In this document: positions 26,419 to 35,383 of the stretch, one piece after another
How positions within the stretch are numbered: the first letter of the stretch is position 1
How the letters are laid out: each line of letters opens with the position of its first letter
Assembly (NCBI GenBank): GCA_026647215.1
Contig: JAPKHC010000038.1
Span: 1-47,249 of the forward strand
DNA length: 47,249 bases
Direction of reading: 5' to 3'
Origin: F1-120-MAGs118 sp013360535
GTDB taxonomy: Bacteria > Planctomycetota > UBA1135 > GCA-002686595
Made by a program: the position numbers and the translations under genes
Notes under the pieces: generated by a model
What the model saw: only the letters and a program-made list of their open reading frames with translations
The model's database searches: none
What the model was told of the DNA's origin: nothing

Positions 26419-27999
26419 TCAGCGTCTCGACAGCTCCTCAAAGGCCTCGGCGAGCAAGTCCTCGGGCCACTCGATCTTCAGGCGGTCGCCGTCCCGGGTG
26501 CCCTCGATGTAGCTGGACCAGACTCCTGCAGACTCCGCCCCACGTCGGCATTCATGCAGATGAATGTCGCAGCTCTGCTGGAAAGGGAGCCCAAGTTCGT
26601 TCACTTGGCCAACCTTGAGCGAAAGCTCGAACTCGAGGCCCTCAGTCGCGGGTTCATCGCCAGGTCGGGGCGGGGAGGCGAACGTCAGGCACGCATCGAT
26701 CCGTCCTCCGACGCCGTGCTCGATGGAGGGCACACGGATGCGAGTGATTGGCGCGCGTTCGAGGAAGACGGTGCCGTCGGGCTGCAATTCGACGAGCCGC
26801 GCGGAGTGATCCAGCGCAAGGACCCACGCCTCGTGCTTCACGCCGCCGGAGATGAAGCTCGCGACGCCAGCACCGTCCGTCTTCGCGATCCGCCGTCCGC
26901 TTGCGGGATCGTGGACCTGCGCGCCGAGGATCGGATTGCCATCGCGGCTGAGCACGCGCACGCGCACGGAACGCAGGAGCGGAAGAAGGTCGAGCGGAGC
27001 ACTGACAACTCGCGCTCCCGGCGTGACGTTCAGCCACTCGGTGCTCGCAAGCTCGTGCCCATGGAGGCCGACGGTCACGCGGTACTGCCCCTCGACAACC
27101 CCCGACCAACGCAGGACCGATTCCGAACGCTCTGGATCCCACAGATAGCGGGTCGAGCCGAGGATTTCCTCGCGGCAATCGAGGTCCGCCAGCTCCACGA
27201 TCCCCCCGGTCAGGACGGGAACCTCGAACCCCGCAGTGCGTTGGTCGATCGGCAGGGTCACCTGCAGGTTCTTCGTCCCTCGGCGCACTCGCTGTTCATG
27301 GACCACCTTGCCGAGGTACGCAAAGCGCAGCGTGAGCTCGTCGGCCGATTCGTCGCAGGCGAGCGAGAATTCTCCTGAATGCTCAACGAGACCCTCCGTG
27401 ACGCACGCGATCTCGTCATGAAGGGTCGGCAGAGCTGCGTTCGCCGGTACGCCGAGCAGATCGATCGCCCGGCCGGTCACGTACTCGCGAAGTTCCCGCG
27501 GACGCAACACGATCGTGCCCACCTGAATCAACCCACCGTCGCGGTGCAAAGGATCGTGCTCCCACGAGATCGGCGGCGTGCTCCCCGAAAGTGGACGTCG
27601 GTCCCGCCAGCATTCGAACTCGAGTCGATATCCCGGTCGCCACTTGCCCAGCGGTTCGCGGCACCACGTCTCGCCCGCGAGTTCGGCGTTGCCGTCGGCA
27701 TCGGTCGTCCCCATGAATCGGAACTGCCAGTGGTAGCGACGATCGGGGACGATCTCGAGGCTCATTCCTGCCACTTGCTCGAACGCGAAGGGTTCCCCGC
27801 GCTCGTCGACGAAGCGTCCGATCACTCGCGCCTGCTCCGCCGAGAACACGTGCTCGAGCGGCTTGCTCAGGTCCTGCTGCGGAATCCGGAGTTCCCACCG
27901 GGAAACCTCTGTTTCGGACTCTTGCTGGCACGCGACGAACCACCCCAGCGCGGCAACAAACGCGAGCGGGGCCAGCAGGAGTTTTGACGCCGGGCGCAT
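26419..27999 (-). CDS. Membrane-anchored or lipoprotein-like carboxypeptidase-regulatory-like protein
   Basis: 526 residues, first gene of a two-gene operon with the preceding entry. The N-terminus KLLLAPLAFVAALGWFVACQQ has a Cys after FVA; Phe at -3 is not a standard lipobox, so lipidation is uncertain. The paralogue has Lys at the same place. Recognisable prealbumin-like segments include VIGRFVDERGEPFAFEQVAG, VTGRAIDLLGVPANAALPTL and VRVRVLSRDGNPILGAQVHD. Eight cysteines occur, more than in the neighbours, so disulfides are possible. No catalytic motif is seen. Function unknown; a cell-surface or envelope role is inferred from topology only. Confidence 0.8.
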   Translation of the reverse strand: MRPASKLLLAPLAFVAALGWFVACQQESETEVSRWELRIPQQDLSKPLEHVFSAEQARVIGRFVDERGEPFAFEQVAGMSLEIVPDRRYHWQFRFMGTTDADGNAELAGETWCREPLGKWRPGYRLEFECWRDRRPLSGSTPPISWEHDPLHRDGGLIQVGTIVLRPRELREYVTGRAIDLLGVPANAALPTLHDEIACVTEGLVEHSGEFSLACDESADELTLRFAYLGKVVHEQRVRRGTKNLQVTLPIDQRTAGFEVPVLTGGIVELADLDCREEILGSTRYLWDPERSESVLRWSGVVEGQYRVTVGLHGHELASTEWLNVTPGARVVSAPLDLLPLLRSVRVRVLSRDGNPILGAQVHDPASGRRIAKTDGAGVASFISGGVKHEAWVLALDHSARLVELQPDGTVFLERAPITRIRVPSIEHGVGGRIDACLTFASPPRPGDEPATEGLEFELSLKVGQVNELGLPFQQSCDIHLHECRRGAESAGVWSSYIEGTRDGDRLKIEWPEDLLAEAFEELSRR

Positions 28000-28054
28000 C
28001 TTCGCTGCCCAGAGTAGTCCGGCTGCCCGACGGTGGCTACCGATGGCGCGGGCG

Positions 28055-29113
28055 TCAGCTGCGCCGCGTCATCAGCGCGACGCCGATCAGCTTGTAGAGC
28101 AGGCGCGCGCCGACCATCGCGTCCCAGCTGTCCTCGTCGTCGGCGGCGGAGCCGGGGTTGACCTCGTTGAGGTCGAGGCCGACGACGCGCTTGCCCGAGC
28201 GCGCGAGCTCCTCGAGCCACAGGTTGACCTCGTCCCAGCGCAGGCCGCCGGGCACGGGCGTGCCGGTGTTGGGGCACAGCGCCGGGTCGAGGCCGTCGAT
28301 GTCGAAGGAGACGTAGACGTTGTGGGGGAGTTCGGCGAGCTTGAGGCGCACGAAGTCGACGAGGCCGGAGCCCGCGAGGCGCGCGCGCGACCACTCGCGG
28401 TCGTAGACGGTGACGATGCGACCGCGCGAGTTGCTGATGCGCTCGCTCTCTTCCTCGCAGAAGTCGCGGATGCCGACTTGCACGAGCCGCGTCACGCCGC
28501 GCAGCTTGCGCTCGACGTTGTCCATGATCGACGCGTGGCTCCACTCGAAGCCCTCGTAGGCGACGCGCAGGTCCGCGTGCGCATCGAAGTGCAGCACGCC
28601 GAAGTCCGAAAAAGCCTCGGAACAGGCCCGAATCGCGCCAAACGGCGTCGAGTGGTCGCCGCCGACGAGCGCGGGGAGCTTCTTCGCCGCGAGGATCTGC
28701 TTCGTCGCCTCGTAGACGCGTGTGTTGATTTCCTCGGAGATCTCGTTGACTTGCGCGACCGCTTCCTCGAGCTCCGGATCGCCGTGGTGCGCGCCCCCAG
28801 CCGCGATCACTTGATCCGCGAGCACCGACGCGTTGCGGTTGAGCGTCGCGATGCGCACGTCCGGCTCGAGCATCGTCATGCCCTGCTCGTAAGGCCGCCC
28901 CGTGAACGCATCGAACAGGTCCACCTGCCGGCTCGCGCGCAAGATCGCGTCCGGCCCCTTCCACGCGCCCTTGCGATACGACGCCGTCGCATCAAACGGC
29001 ACCGGCAACACGTGCACCGCCGCCTCCTCGAGACTCGCATTGAGCCCAAAGATGCCGCTGTCGGGAAGCGCCGCTGCGTTCGGATCAAAATGCTCCATGG
29101 GGGCGAAGATCAT
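28055..29113 (-). CDS. speB: Agmatinase/arginase-family ureohydrolase
   Basis: 352 residues from the ATG at 29113; an ATG at 29098 gives a start five residues shorter. The binuclear manganese site of the ureohydrolase family is complete: His in ALVGGDHSTPFG, the Asp/His/Asp cluster in HFDAHADLRVAYEG, and the two Asp in SFDIDGLDPALCPNTGTPVP. The last motif and the GG-rich follow-up are typical of agmatinases (agmatine to putrescine plus urea), but arginase, guanidinobutyrase or a related substrate cannot be excluded by eye. The enzyme should be cytosolic. It lies 35 bases downstream of the sigma-fusion gene on the same strand and so may be co-transcribed, though no functional link is evident. 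Confidence 0.88.
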   Translation of the reverse strand: MIFAPMEHFDPNAAALPDSGIFGLNASLEEAAVHVLPVPFDATASYRKGAWKGPDAILRASRQVDLFDAFTGRPYEQGMTMLEPDVRIATLNRNASVLADQVIAAGGAHHGDPELEEAVAQVNEISEEINTRVYEATKQILAAKKLPALVGGDHSTPFGAIRACSEAFSDFGVLHFDAHADLRVAYEGFEWSHASIMDNVERKLRGVTRLVQVGIRDFCEEESERISNSRGRIVTVYDREWSRARLAGSGLVDFVRLKLAELPHNVYVSFDIDGLDPALCPNTGTPVPGGLRWDEVNLWLEELARSGKRVVGLDLNEVNPGSAADDEDSWDAMVGARLLYKLIGVALMTRRS

Positions 29114-29148
29114 GGGCTCGCCCCGCGCTTCCCGCAACCGCTCGCGGA

Positions 29149-32100
29149 TCAGCGGGGCTGCACCTTGAAGTCGAGCGCGAGGCCGTTCGTGCCTCCGGCG
29201 CCGAGCTCGAACTCGATCGGAACGGAGCGCGCCGGGCCGGAGGACCCGAGTGAAGCGCTGTAGCGGCCTGCGCGCAGCCCCGACAGCGTGAACTTGCCGT
29301 GACCCTGCGCGTCGGCCGGCACTCGGACATGGCGCGAGCGTTCGGAGGGAGCGTCGACGCGGCGCAGGTACAGACTGAGCCAACGCCCTCCGCGCGTATC
29401 GACAGCGAGGAGCTCCTCCGGCGCGCTGAGCGTTCCCGAGCAGGCGACGCCGGGATCGAGCTTCAGCTCGAGCGTGAGCTGCTTCTCAGCCGGGTTCACC
29501 GTGAACGTGCTCTCCGCGAAGCCGCGCGTCGGATGCTCCGCAAACGCGCTGTAGTCGCCGGGCTGGTACAGCGAGAACGCACCGCGCCCGTCCCCATCGG
29601 ACGAAAGCAGCATGTCGCCGAGCCTCCGCCCGGTTCGGTCGAGGATCTCGAAGTGCGCGTCCGGCACGGACTTGCCCCGACCCTCGACGACCCGCACCTC
29701 CACTCGGATGCGCGCGAGTTGCAGGTCGAGCTTGCGGACTTCACCGGGAGCGAGTTCGAGAACATCCCGCCACGGCGTCGAGAAGTCCTCGTCGGTCATG
29801 CGCTGGAAGCTCAGCCACGCGACGTACTTGCCGGGCTTGAGGAGCCCCGAGTCGAAGTCACCAGAACGGTCGAGCACAAGTTCGCGCTCGAACTTCGACA
29901 ACTCACCCATGCCGCTGAGGTGCACGCGGAGATCTTTCGTCGCTCCTTCGAGGTGCACGCGGCCCAGCACGCGCGCCGTCGCGCCCTCCGGAGCCTCGAA
30001 GCCCGGCACGAGCTCGAGCACCAGGTCCGTACGTTCGTTCCCGCGCACTCCGACGCGTCCCGTGAGCTGGACACCTCGTTCGGGATCCGCCGCGCGCTCG
30101 AGCGCCGGAGGCATCTCGGAGGGTTCGAGCAGGTCGTAGGTCCACGTGCGCGGCGCGACGCGCTCGAAAATCGCCACGCCTGCGGCATCGGTCGTCGCCT
30201 GCAGGGGAGCGAGCTCGCGGGCAAAGGTCTCGAGGCGAAGGGTCTTCGGAGTCGCGGCAGGTCGGCCGCGTTCGAGCACCTGGACACGCAGGCTTCCCCC
30301 GAGCCCAAGCTCGATGCGCTGCGGCTGCTCCTGCAAACTCAGCGGAATGCTGAGCGCCACCGCGAACTCGGGGTGCCACACGCGGAGCGTCGGCTCGCGT
30401 GGCTCAGAGATCGCCGGCATCGTCAAGCTCGCGAGGCCGTCGACGCCCGTGGTCGAATCCGTCAAGGTCGAGCCGCCCCCGGACACCAGCAGGACCTTCG
30501 CGCCGGAAACCGGACTTCCGTCGCCGCCGTCGACGATGAGGACACGATGTTCGTGAGCCGCACCGAGGCGGAGCGTGACTTCCGCCGGCGCTGAACCAAG
30601 CTCCACGGATTCCGAGCCCGTGGCGAAACCCGGTTTGCTCGCCCACAGGAAGTAACTGCCCGGCGCGAGCGCGTCGAACAGGACGTCGCCGCTTCCGCGG
30701 CGCACGTCGCGATCGCAACGCGCGAGCACGTTGGGCCGTTGCTTGGGCATCGAGAGCGGGACGAGCTGCACTTCGACGTCGTCGAGCGGCGAACCCGCCG
30801 CATCGTGCACGTGCACGACCAAGGTCGACGTCGCCGCGAGGCGCAGATCGAGCTGCGCGCTGCTCTCGAAGCGTTCCAGCTGCCATGCGTGCGTCGGCTT
30901 CCGTCGCGCAGCGACGAACACGGGCCCGATTGCCGCGAGCGCCGAGCGCTCGAAACGCCCCTCGGCCTCCGTGGTGGCGGCAAACATCGTCGCCGGCTGT
31001 CCTTCCGCTTCCTGCACGCCAATCCGGACCTCGACGCCTTCGAGCGGCTTGCCTTCGCTGTCGCGCACATGCCCTTGCACCGAGCGTCCGCGCTCCATGC
31101 GCACATCGCCGAGCTCCACGGCGCCCGAAGCGAGCTGCAGTCCCTCCGCATGGCTCTCCACGAATCCTGCGCGATCGAAATGCAGCGCGGTCGTGCTCGC
31201 GGGCAACTCCACACGGAAACGGCCGTCCGTTCCACTCCCCACGGTCGGCACGGGGAACCGCTCGAACCACTCCCACGCCCAGGCGGCGGTTTCCTGCATC
31301 GAGAGCCGTCCGCGGAGTTCGTTGGCCAGGGCCTCCACCGAGGTCAGCGACCCGATCCCCTTGGCTTCAAGTCCCGGTCGCACGCGCACGCCCGCGAGCG
31401 GTGCTCCATCCGCATCGACCACACGGCCTGTCACGACGACACGCGCACCGATCGAGACGTCGCCGAGCTCGAGCTCCCCCTCGGGCGTCGGCGAGTCCTC
31501 GATCCAGTGCAGGTGCCCCCGCGGCCCGCCGCAGTCGATGCCGAGCACGTGCATGTCGCCGCGACGCGCGCCAGCGAGCACGAAACGACCTTCCGAGTCC
31601 GTGACGCAGCGCGAGCGCTCGACATCCGGTGTCGACGCCACCCGATCGATGGGCTTGTTCAGCCATTCGCTCGAGATCACGCCGAGCCGGATCTCGATGC
31701 CAGGGAGCGGAACGCCGTTCCCATCGACGAGCCGACCGCGCAAGCCGCGCTGCGCGAGGCTTGATCCTGCCGCCCGCTCCGGTTCGACGCGGGCTTCGAG
31801 GCTCGAGCTCGGCGCTGTCGCGCTGTACGAAGGCACCGCCGACGTGGCCGACGAATCGAACGTCGCGGCGGTGCCGAGCTCGTACGCCGCGGACTCCGCC
31901 GACGCTCCGAACCAGCGCACTCCGCCGAGTACGAGCAGCGCGAGCACGGCGAACAGCGCCACCATCGGCGCAAACGCGACCTTCGTCGCCGGCACTGCCA
32001 GCCCGCGGGCGCGGCAGGCGCTCTCGAGCAGCTCGGAGCGCATTCTCCGCAACTGCGGCGGTTCCACGAACCACGCGAGGAACGTCTTGCCGAGCGCGCG

Positions 32101-32604
32101 CCGCAGCAGCTCGAGCCCACGATGGACCTGCATGCGCACGGTGCCGGGAGCGCGGCCCGTCAGCGCTCCGATCTCGTCTGAGCTGAACTCACCGGCGAGA
32201 TAGGGGACGAGCACCGCCGAATAGCGTCGAGGGAGCTCCTCCAACGCCGCGGCGACCTTCGCACGCAGTTCCGCGCGCTCCAGTGCCTCATCCGGAGGTT
32301 CGTGGCGTGCCAGATCTTGAAGTTCCGTCGTGCGCCCGCGCTTGCGCCGCAAGTTGCGCGCGTGCAGCACCAGGATGCCGACCAGCCACGGCATGGGATC
32401 GCGGCCGCGCTCGAGCGTGTGCGCCTTCTCGATCGCCGTCAGGAACGTCGCCTGCACGAGGTCTTCCGCGTCCGCTCGCGATGCCCCGAGATGCCGCGCG
32501 ACACGCAGCAGCTCCGCTCCGCAGTCGTCAAACGCTCGCCCCAGCGCCTCCGTGTCCCCGGCCTCGCGAAAGCGCCCGAACAGCGTGACCAAGTCGTGTC
32601 TCAT
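29149..32604 (-). CDS. ECF sigma factor fused to a membrane helix and carboxypeptidase-regulatory-like exterior
   Basis: 1151 residues in a single uninterrupted frame from an ATG at 32604. Residues about 18-85 are sigma region 2 (SRADAEDLVQATFLTAIEKA; PMPWLVGILVLHARNLRRKR). Residues about 112-168 are region 4 (LEELPRRYSAVLVPYLAGEF; IGALTGRAPGTVRMQVHRGL). One hydrophobic helix lies at about 208-232. The remaining ~920 residues carry repeated prealbumin-like segments, among them LRGRLVDGNGVPLPGIEIRL, VTGRVVDADGAPLAGVRVRP and VQGHVRDSEGKPLEGVEVRI. The likely topology is a sigma factor held at the inner face of the membrane with a large sensor or anchor outside; release might require proteolysis. 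Fused ECF factors are known in planctomycetes; this exact combination I have not seen described, from memory. Confidence 0.88.
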   Translation of the reverse strand: MRHDLVTLFGRFREAGDTEALGRAFDDCGAELLRVARHLGASRADAEDLVQATFLTAIEKAHTLERGRDPMPWLVGILVLHARNLRRKRGRTTELQDLARHEPPDEALERAELRAKVAAALEELPRRYSAVLVPYLAGEFSSDEIGALTGRAPGTVRMQVHRGLELLRRALGKTFLAWFVEPPQLRRMRSELLESACRARGLAVPATKVAFAPMVALFAVLALLVLGGVRWFGASAESAAYELGTAATFDSSATSAVPSYSATAPSSSLEARVEPERAAGSSLAQRGLRGRLVDGNGVPLPGIEIRLGVISSEWLNKPIDRVASTPDVERSRCVTDSEGRFVLAGARRGDMHVLGIDCGGPRGHLHWIEDSPTPEGELELGDVSIGARVVVTGRVVDADGAPLAGVRVRPGLEAKGIGSLTSVEALANELRGRLSMQETAAWAWEWFERFPVPTVGSGTDGRFRVELPASTTALHFDRAGFVESHAEGLQLASGAVELGDVRMERGRSVQGHVRDSEGKPLEGVEVRIGVQEAEGQPATMFAATTEAEGRFERSALAAIGPVFVAARRKPTHAWQLERFESSAQLDLRLAATSTLVVHVHDAAGSPLDDVEVQLVPLSMPKQRPNVLARCDRDVRRGSGDVLFDALAPGSYFLWASKPGFATGSESVELGSAPAEVTLRLGAAHEHRVLIVDGGDGSPVSGAKVLLVSGGGSTLTDSTTGVDGLASLTMPAISEPREPTLRVWHPEFAVALSIPLSLQEQPQRIELGLGGSLRVQVLERGRPAATPKTLRLETFARELAPLQATTDAAGVAIFERVAPRTWTYDLLEPSEMPPALERAADPERGVQLTGRVGVRGNERTDLVLELVPGFEAPEGATARVLGRVHLEGATKDLRVHLSGMGELSKFERELVLDRSGDFDSGLLKPGKYVAWLSFQRMTDEDFSTPWRDVLELAPGEVRKLDLQLARIRVEVRVVEGRGKSVPDAHFEILDRTGRRLGDMLLSSDGDGRGAFSLYQPGDYSAFAEHPTRGFAESTFTVNPAEKQLTLELKLDPGVACSGTLSAPEELLAVDTRGGRWLSLYLRRVDAPSERSRHVRVPADAQGHGKFTLSGLRAGRYSASLGSSGPARSVPIEFELGAGGTNGLALDFKVQPR

Positions 32605-32646
32605 GACCGTACTCGTCGCGAGCGACCGCCTTGCAACGCTGCGCGC

Positions 32647-33006
32647 TCAGAAATCTCGGCGCCGCGGGCCGGTCGCGCGCGGGGAACGTCGGTCGAGAAC
32701 GAGCAGGGTGACGAGGACGAGGGCGTGGGTGAGGCCGAAGATGCTCCAGGTGAGCACGACATCGAGGCCGGCGAATTGCGAGTGCTGCGTCGGTGGGCCC
32801 GGCTCCTGGAGCGCGAGGAAGCCGAGGCTGAGGAGCAGGCAGCTCGCGAGGGCGGCGAGCACGAGCGCGAGCGCACGCAGGCCACGTTTCCATCCGAGGC
32901 GACGCGCCACGAAGTACACGAGGCACGGCAGCGGCAGGCTCGCGGCCAGCGCAAGCACGAGGCTGAAGAGCGGACCCGCGAGGCTCACGCTCGCCGAGGC
33001 TAGCAC
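32647..33006 (-). CDS. Small integral membrane protein
   Basis: 119 residues if started at the GTG at 33006; a second GTG at 32988 is possible and no ATG is available in a suitable place. Coding character is strong: G or C in almost every third position and three convincing hydrophobic helices (PLFSLVLALAASLPLPCLVY; LALVLAALASCLLLSLGFLA; LTWSIFGLTHALVLVTLLVL) with basic residues between the first two and at the C-terminus. It ends 42 bases before the sigma-fusion start on the same strand, so they may share a transcript. It is divergent from the DUF3667-like gene. I do not recognise the family. Confidence 0.65.
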   Translation of the reverse strand: MLASASVSLAGPLFSLVLALAASLPLPCLVYFVARRLGWKRGLRALALVLAALASCLLLSLGFLALQEPGPPTQHSQFAGLDVVLTWSIFGLTHALVLVTLLVLDRRSPRATGPRRRDF

Positions 33007-33085
33007 CCCCGAGCCTGAGTGGGACGGAGTTCCAGCGGAGGCCGAAGTCGTGGGGCGGCGAGCGTGCGCTATCGTTCGGGCGAGC

Positions 33086-33922
33086 ATGCAAGGAAGCGAG
33101 ACGAGGACCTGCGCGACGTGCGGGGCGGTCGTGACGGGCGCGTATTGCGCGAGTTGCGGCGAAAAGAGCCTCGTGCGCGAGGAGCTGACGCTCGCGGAGC
33201 AGGCGCGGCAAGTTTGGAGCGGGCTCGTTCGGTACGACGCGAAAACGCTGCGATCGCTGGTGCTGCTCGGGCTCCGGCCCGGATTCCTGGCGTTCGAGTA
33301 CTGCCGCGGCGCGCGCATCCGCTACCTGAAGCCCGTGCAGCTGTTCCTGCTCGCGAACGTGCTGTACTTCCTCGCGGCGCCGTACTTGGAAGTGCCGTCG
33401 CTGCGCTCGGCGCTCGAGGCGCGCTTCGAGGGGAAGTTGTACGACCTGCATTTCGACGCGGCCTTCCGCCAGCAAGTCGAGGCGAGTGGAGGGGCGGTGG
33501 GGGAGCTCGCGCAGCAGTTTCGCGAGGTCCACGAGCGCTGGGCGCGCGCGTTGCTCGCGCTGCTGGTGCCGCCGGTGACGCTCGTTCTCGCGCTGTTCGA
33601 CACGCGGCGCAAGCGCACGCTGATCGAGCAGGCGGTGCTCGCGCTCAACTTCGTCGCCTTCGCCGTGCTGTACGCGCAGGTCGGCGTCGGGTTCGCCGTG
33701 GGCAAGCTCACGAACTCCGCGGACCCCGCGACGGCGGAAGTGGCCGTGACGGCGGCGACCGAGGCCGTGCTGATCCTGTGGTGGACGCTCGCGTTCCAGC
33801 GCTTCTACGGGTGGCACTGGCGCCGCGGCCTGCTGCAGGCCTTGGCGATGGCGCACCTCGTGTTCCCGCTCGTGATCGGCTACCGCTACCTGCTCGGCTG
33901 GCTCACGCTCTGGACGCTGTGA
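33086..33922 (+). CDS. DUF3667-like membrane protein with N-terminal zinc ribbon
   Basis: 278 residues. The N-terminus TCATCGAVVTGAYCASCGEK carries Cys9, Cys12, Cys21 and Cys24, a probable zinc ribbon. It is followed by LRPGFLAFEYCRGARIRYLKPVQLFLL, which fits the DUF3667 family as I recall it. Several membrane helices follow (ALLALLVPPVTLVLALF; LALNFVAFAVLYAQVGVGF; AVLILWWTLAFQRFY; AMAHLVFPLVIGYRYLLGWL). Function of the family is not established. The gene has its own promoter region of about 80 bases shared divergently with the small membrane protein, and ends 6 bases from the convergent lipoprotein gene. Confidence 0.8.
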   Translation: MQGSETRTCATCGAVVTGAYCASCGEKSLVREELTLAEQARQVWSGLVRYDAKTLRSLVLLGLRPGFLAFEYCRGARIRYLKPVQLFLLANVLYFLAAPYLEVPSLRSALEARFEGKLYDLHFDAAFRQQVEASGGAVGELAQQFREVHERWARALLALLVPPVTLVLALFDTRRKRTLIEQAVLALNFVAFAVLYAQVGVGFAVGKLTNSADPATAEVAVTAATEAVLILWWTLAFQRFYGWHWRRGLLQALAMAHLVFPLVIGYRYLLGWLTLWTL

Positions 33923-33928
33923 CGCGCG

Positions 33929-34750
33929 TCAGTCGCGCAGTTCCTTGAGCAGCGCGCGCACGGAGCTCTCGAGCGCGTGGTCGCGCGGGTGTTGCGGCGC
34001 TGCGGCGAGCGCGGCCTCGAGCTCGGCGCGCGCTTCGGCCTTGCGCTCGGCCGCGACGAGCACCTTGGCGAGGATCAGGCGGTTTTCCCGCGAAGGAACG
34101 GCCTTCACGGCGCTGCGCGCGCTCGCTTCGGCCTTCGCGAGGCTCGACTCCGGCAAGCCCGAGGCCATCAGCGACGCGATCCACGGCAGCGTCTCGAGGC
34201 GCAGGTTGACGAGCGCGACGGTCGCGAGCGCCGTGGCGTTGTCGGGTTCCACGGTCAGTGCACGATCCGCGCACTCCAGTGTCTCGCGCGCGTGGGCGGC
34301 GCGCTCGCCCATCGGCTGCAGGTGCGTCGTCGTGCCGAGCGTCCACGCGAGCTGGGCATCGACGGAAGGAGCCAGATGAGCCGAGAGTACGGCGCGGCGT
34401 GCGAACCAGAGCGCGCTCGATGCGGCGAGGTTGCGCGACTCCTTGTCGTCCTCGGGGAGCAGGAAGACCTGATCGGATTCCGCGATCGACGCCGCGAGCA
34501 GCGCCTCGAAGTCGACCGGGTGTTCCGCAGCGAGCGCGAGCGCAAGTTGGCGCGCCCGCGCCAGCTCGTCGGCTGCACGCAGCGTCCGCACCTCGTCGAG
34601 CTCGGTCTTGCGCGCGCCCCGGCTTGCCTCGGGCCGCGCGACGCTCTCGCGCTCCTGCCACTCGAGCACGTCCTCATGCAGCACGCGCGGACCAGCGCAG
34701 GCGGAAACGAGCAGGGCGAGCGAGAGGGCGATGAGGCGCAGCGTGGGCAT
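33929..34750 (-). CDS. TPR-like lipoprotein linked to an ECF sigma factor
   Basis: 273 residues from an ATG at 34750. The N-terminus LIALSLALLVSACAGPRV is a lipoprotein signal with lipobox VSAC and acceptor Cys18. The rest is almost wholly alpha-helical, with tetratricopeptide-like helix pairs (ECADRALTVEPDNATALATV; AEARAELEAALAAAPQHPRD). It starts 11 bases after the stop of the sigma factor gene, so both are in one operon. A lipoprotein with TPRs encoded beside a sigma factor might take part in envelope sensing, but no direct evidence is visible. Confidence 0.82.
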   Translation of the reverse strand: MPTLRLIALSLALLVSACAGPRVLHEDVLEWQERESVARPEASRGARKTELDEVRTLRAADELARARQLALALAAEHPVDFEALLAASIAESDQVFLLPEDDKESRNLAASSALWFARRAVLSAHLAPSVDAQLAWTLGTTTHLQPMGERAAHARETLECADRALTVEPDNATALATVALVNLRLETLPWIASLMASGLPESSLAKAEASARSAVKAVPSRENRLILAKVLVAAERKAEARAELEAALAAAPQHPRDHALESSVRALLKELRD

Positions 34751-34761
34751 GAAACTCGAAT

Positions 34762-35325
34762 TCACTTGGTCGGTCCCAGCTCGCGCGCGAGCCACAGCCG
34801 CGCGACCTTCCAGGACCGGGTGAGCGTGGCGGTGGAGATGCCGAGCACGCGCGCGGTCTCCTCGGTCGAGAGCCCGCCGAAGAAGCGCAGCTCGACGATG
34901 CGCAGGAGCTCGGGATCGCGCTCGCCGAGGCGCTGCAGCGCGTCCTCGAGCGCGAGCACGTCCGCGCCTTCCTCCTCGATGCGCTCGAGCAGCAGGTCCG
35001 CCGGCACGCGCAGCGCCGCTCCCCCGCGCTTGTCGGCGCGCTTGCGGCGCGCGTGGTCGACCAGCACGCTGCGCATCGCGCGCGCGGCGACGGCGGCAAA
35101 ATGTTCCCGGCCCTCGTAGTCGCCGCCGGACATGCGCAGCCACGCCTCGTGGACCAGCGCGGTCGGCTGCAGCGTGTGCGACGGCGACTGCTGCGCCATC
35201 AGCGACTCCGCGATGCCGCGCAGCTGCTCGTAGAGGTGCGGCAGGAGCTCCGCCGGCGCCGCCTCGTCGCCTTGCGCCATGCGGCGCAGGAGGCGCGTGA
35301 CGTCGTTGGCGTCGGGGGCAACCAT
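34762..35325 (-). CDS. ECF-type RNA polymerase sigma factor (kinase-associated family), second copy
   Basis: 187 residues, the same length as the sigma factor at 16505-17068 and from the same family. Signatures are TALVHEAWLRMSGG, AVAARAMRSVLVDHARRKRA and, for region 4, VELRFFGGLSTEETARVLGI with the recognition helix TATLTRSWKVARLW. A TPR lipoprotein gene lies 11 bases downstream, and a Ser/Thr kinase gene is transcribed divergently from only 58 bases away. The organisation differs from the first pair, where kinase and sigma overlap in one operon. Regulation by the divergent kinase is inferred from family precedent. Confidence 0.92.
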   Translation of the reverse strand: MVAPDANDVTRLLRRMAQGDEAAPAELLPHLYEQLRGIAESLMAQQSPSHTLQPTALVHEAWLRMSGGDYEGREHFAAVAARAMRSVLVDHARRKRADKRGGAALRVPADLLLERIEEEGADVLALEDALQRLGERDPELLRIVELRFFGGLSTEETARVLGISTATLTRSWKVARLWLARELGPTK

Positions 35326-35383
35326 GCGGGCCCTATTCTCTGGCCGCGCCGTCGATGGTGCAATGGAGCGCGAGGCAATCAGG

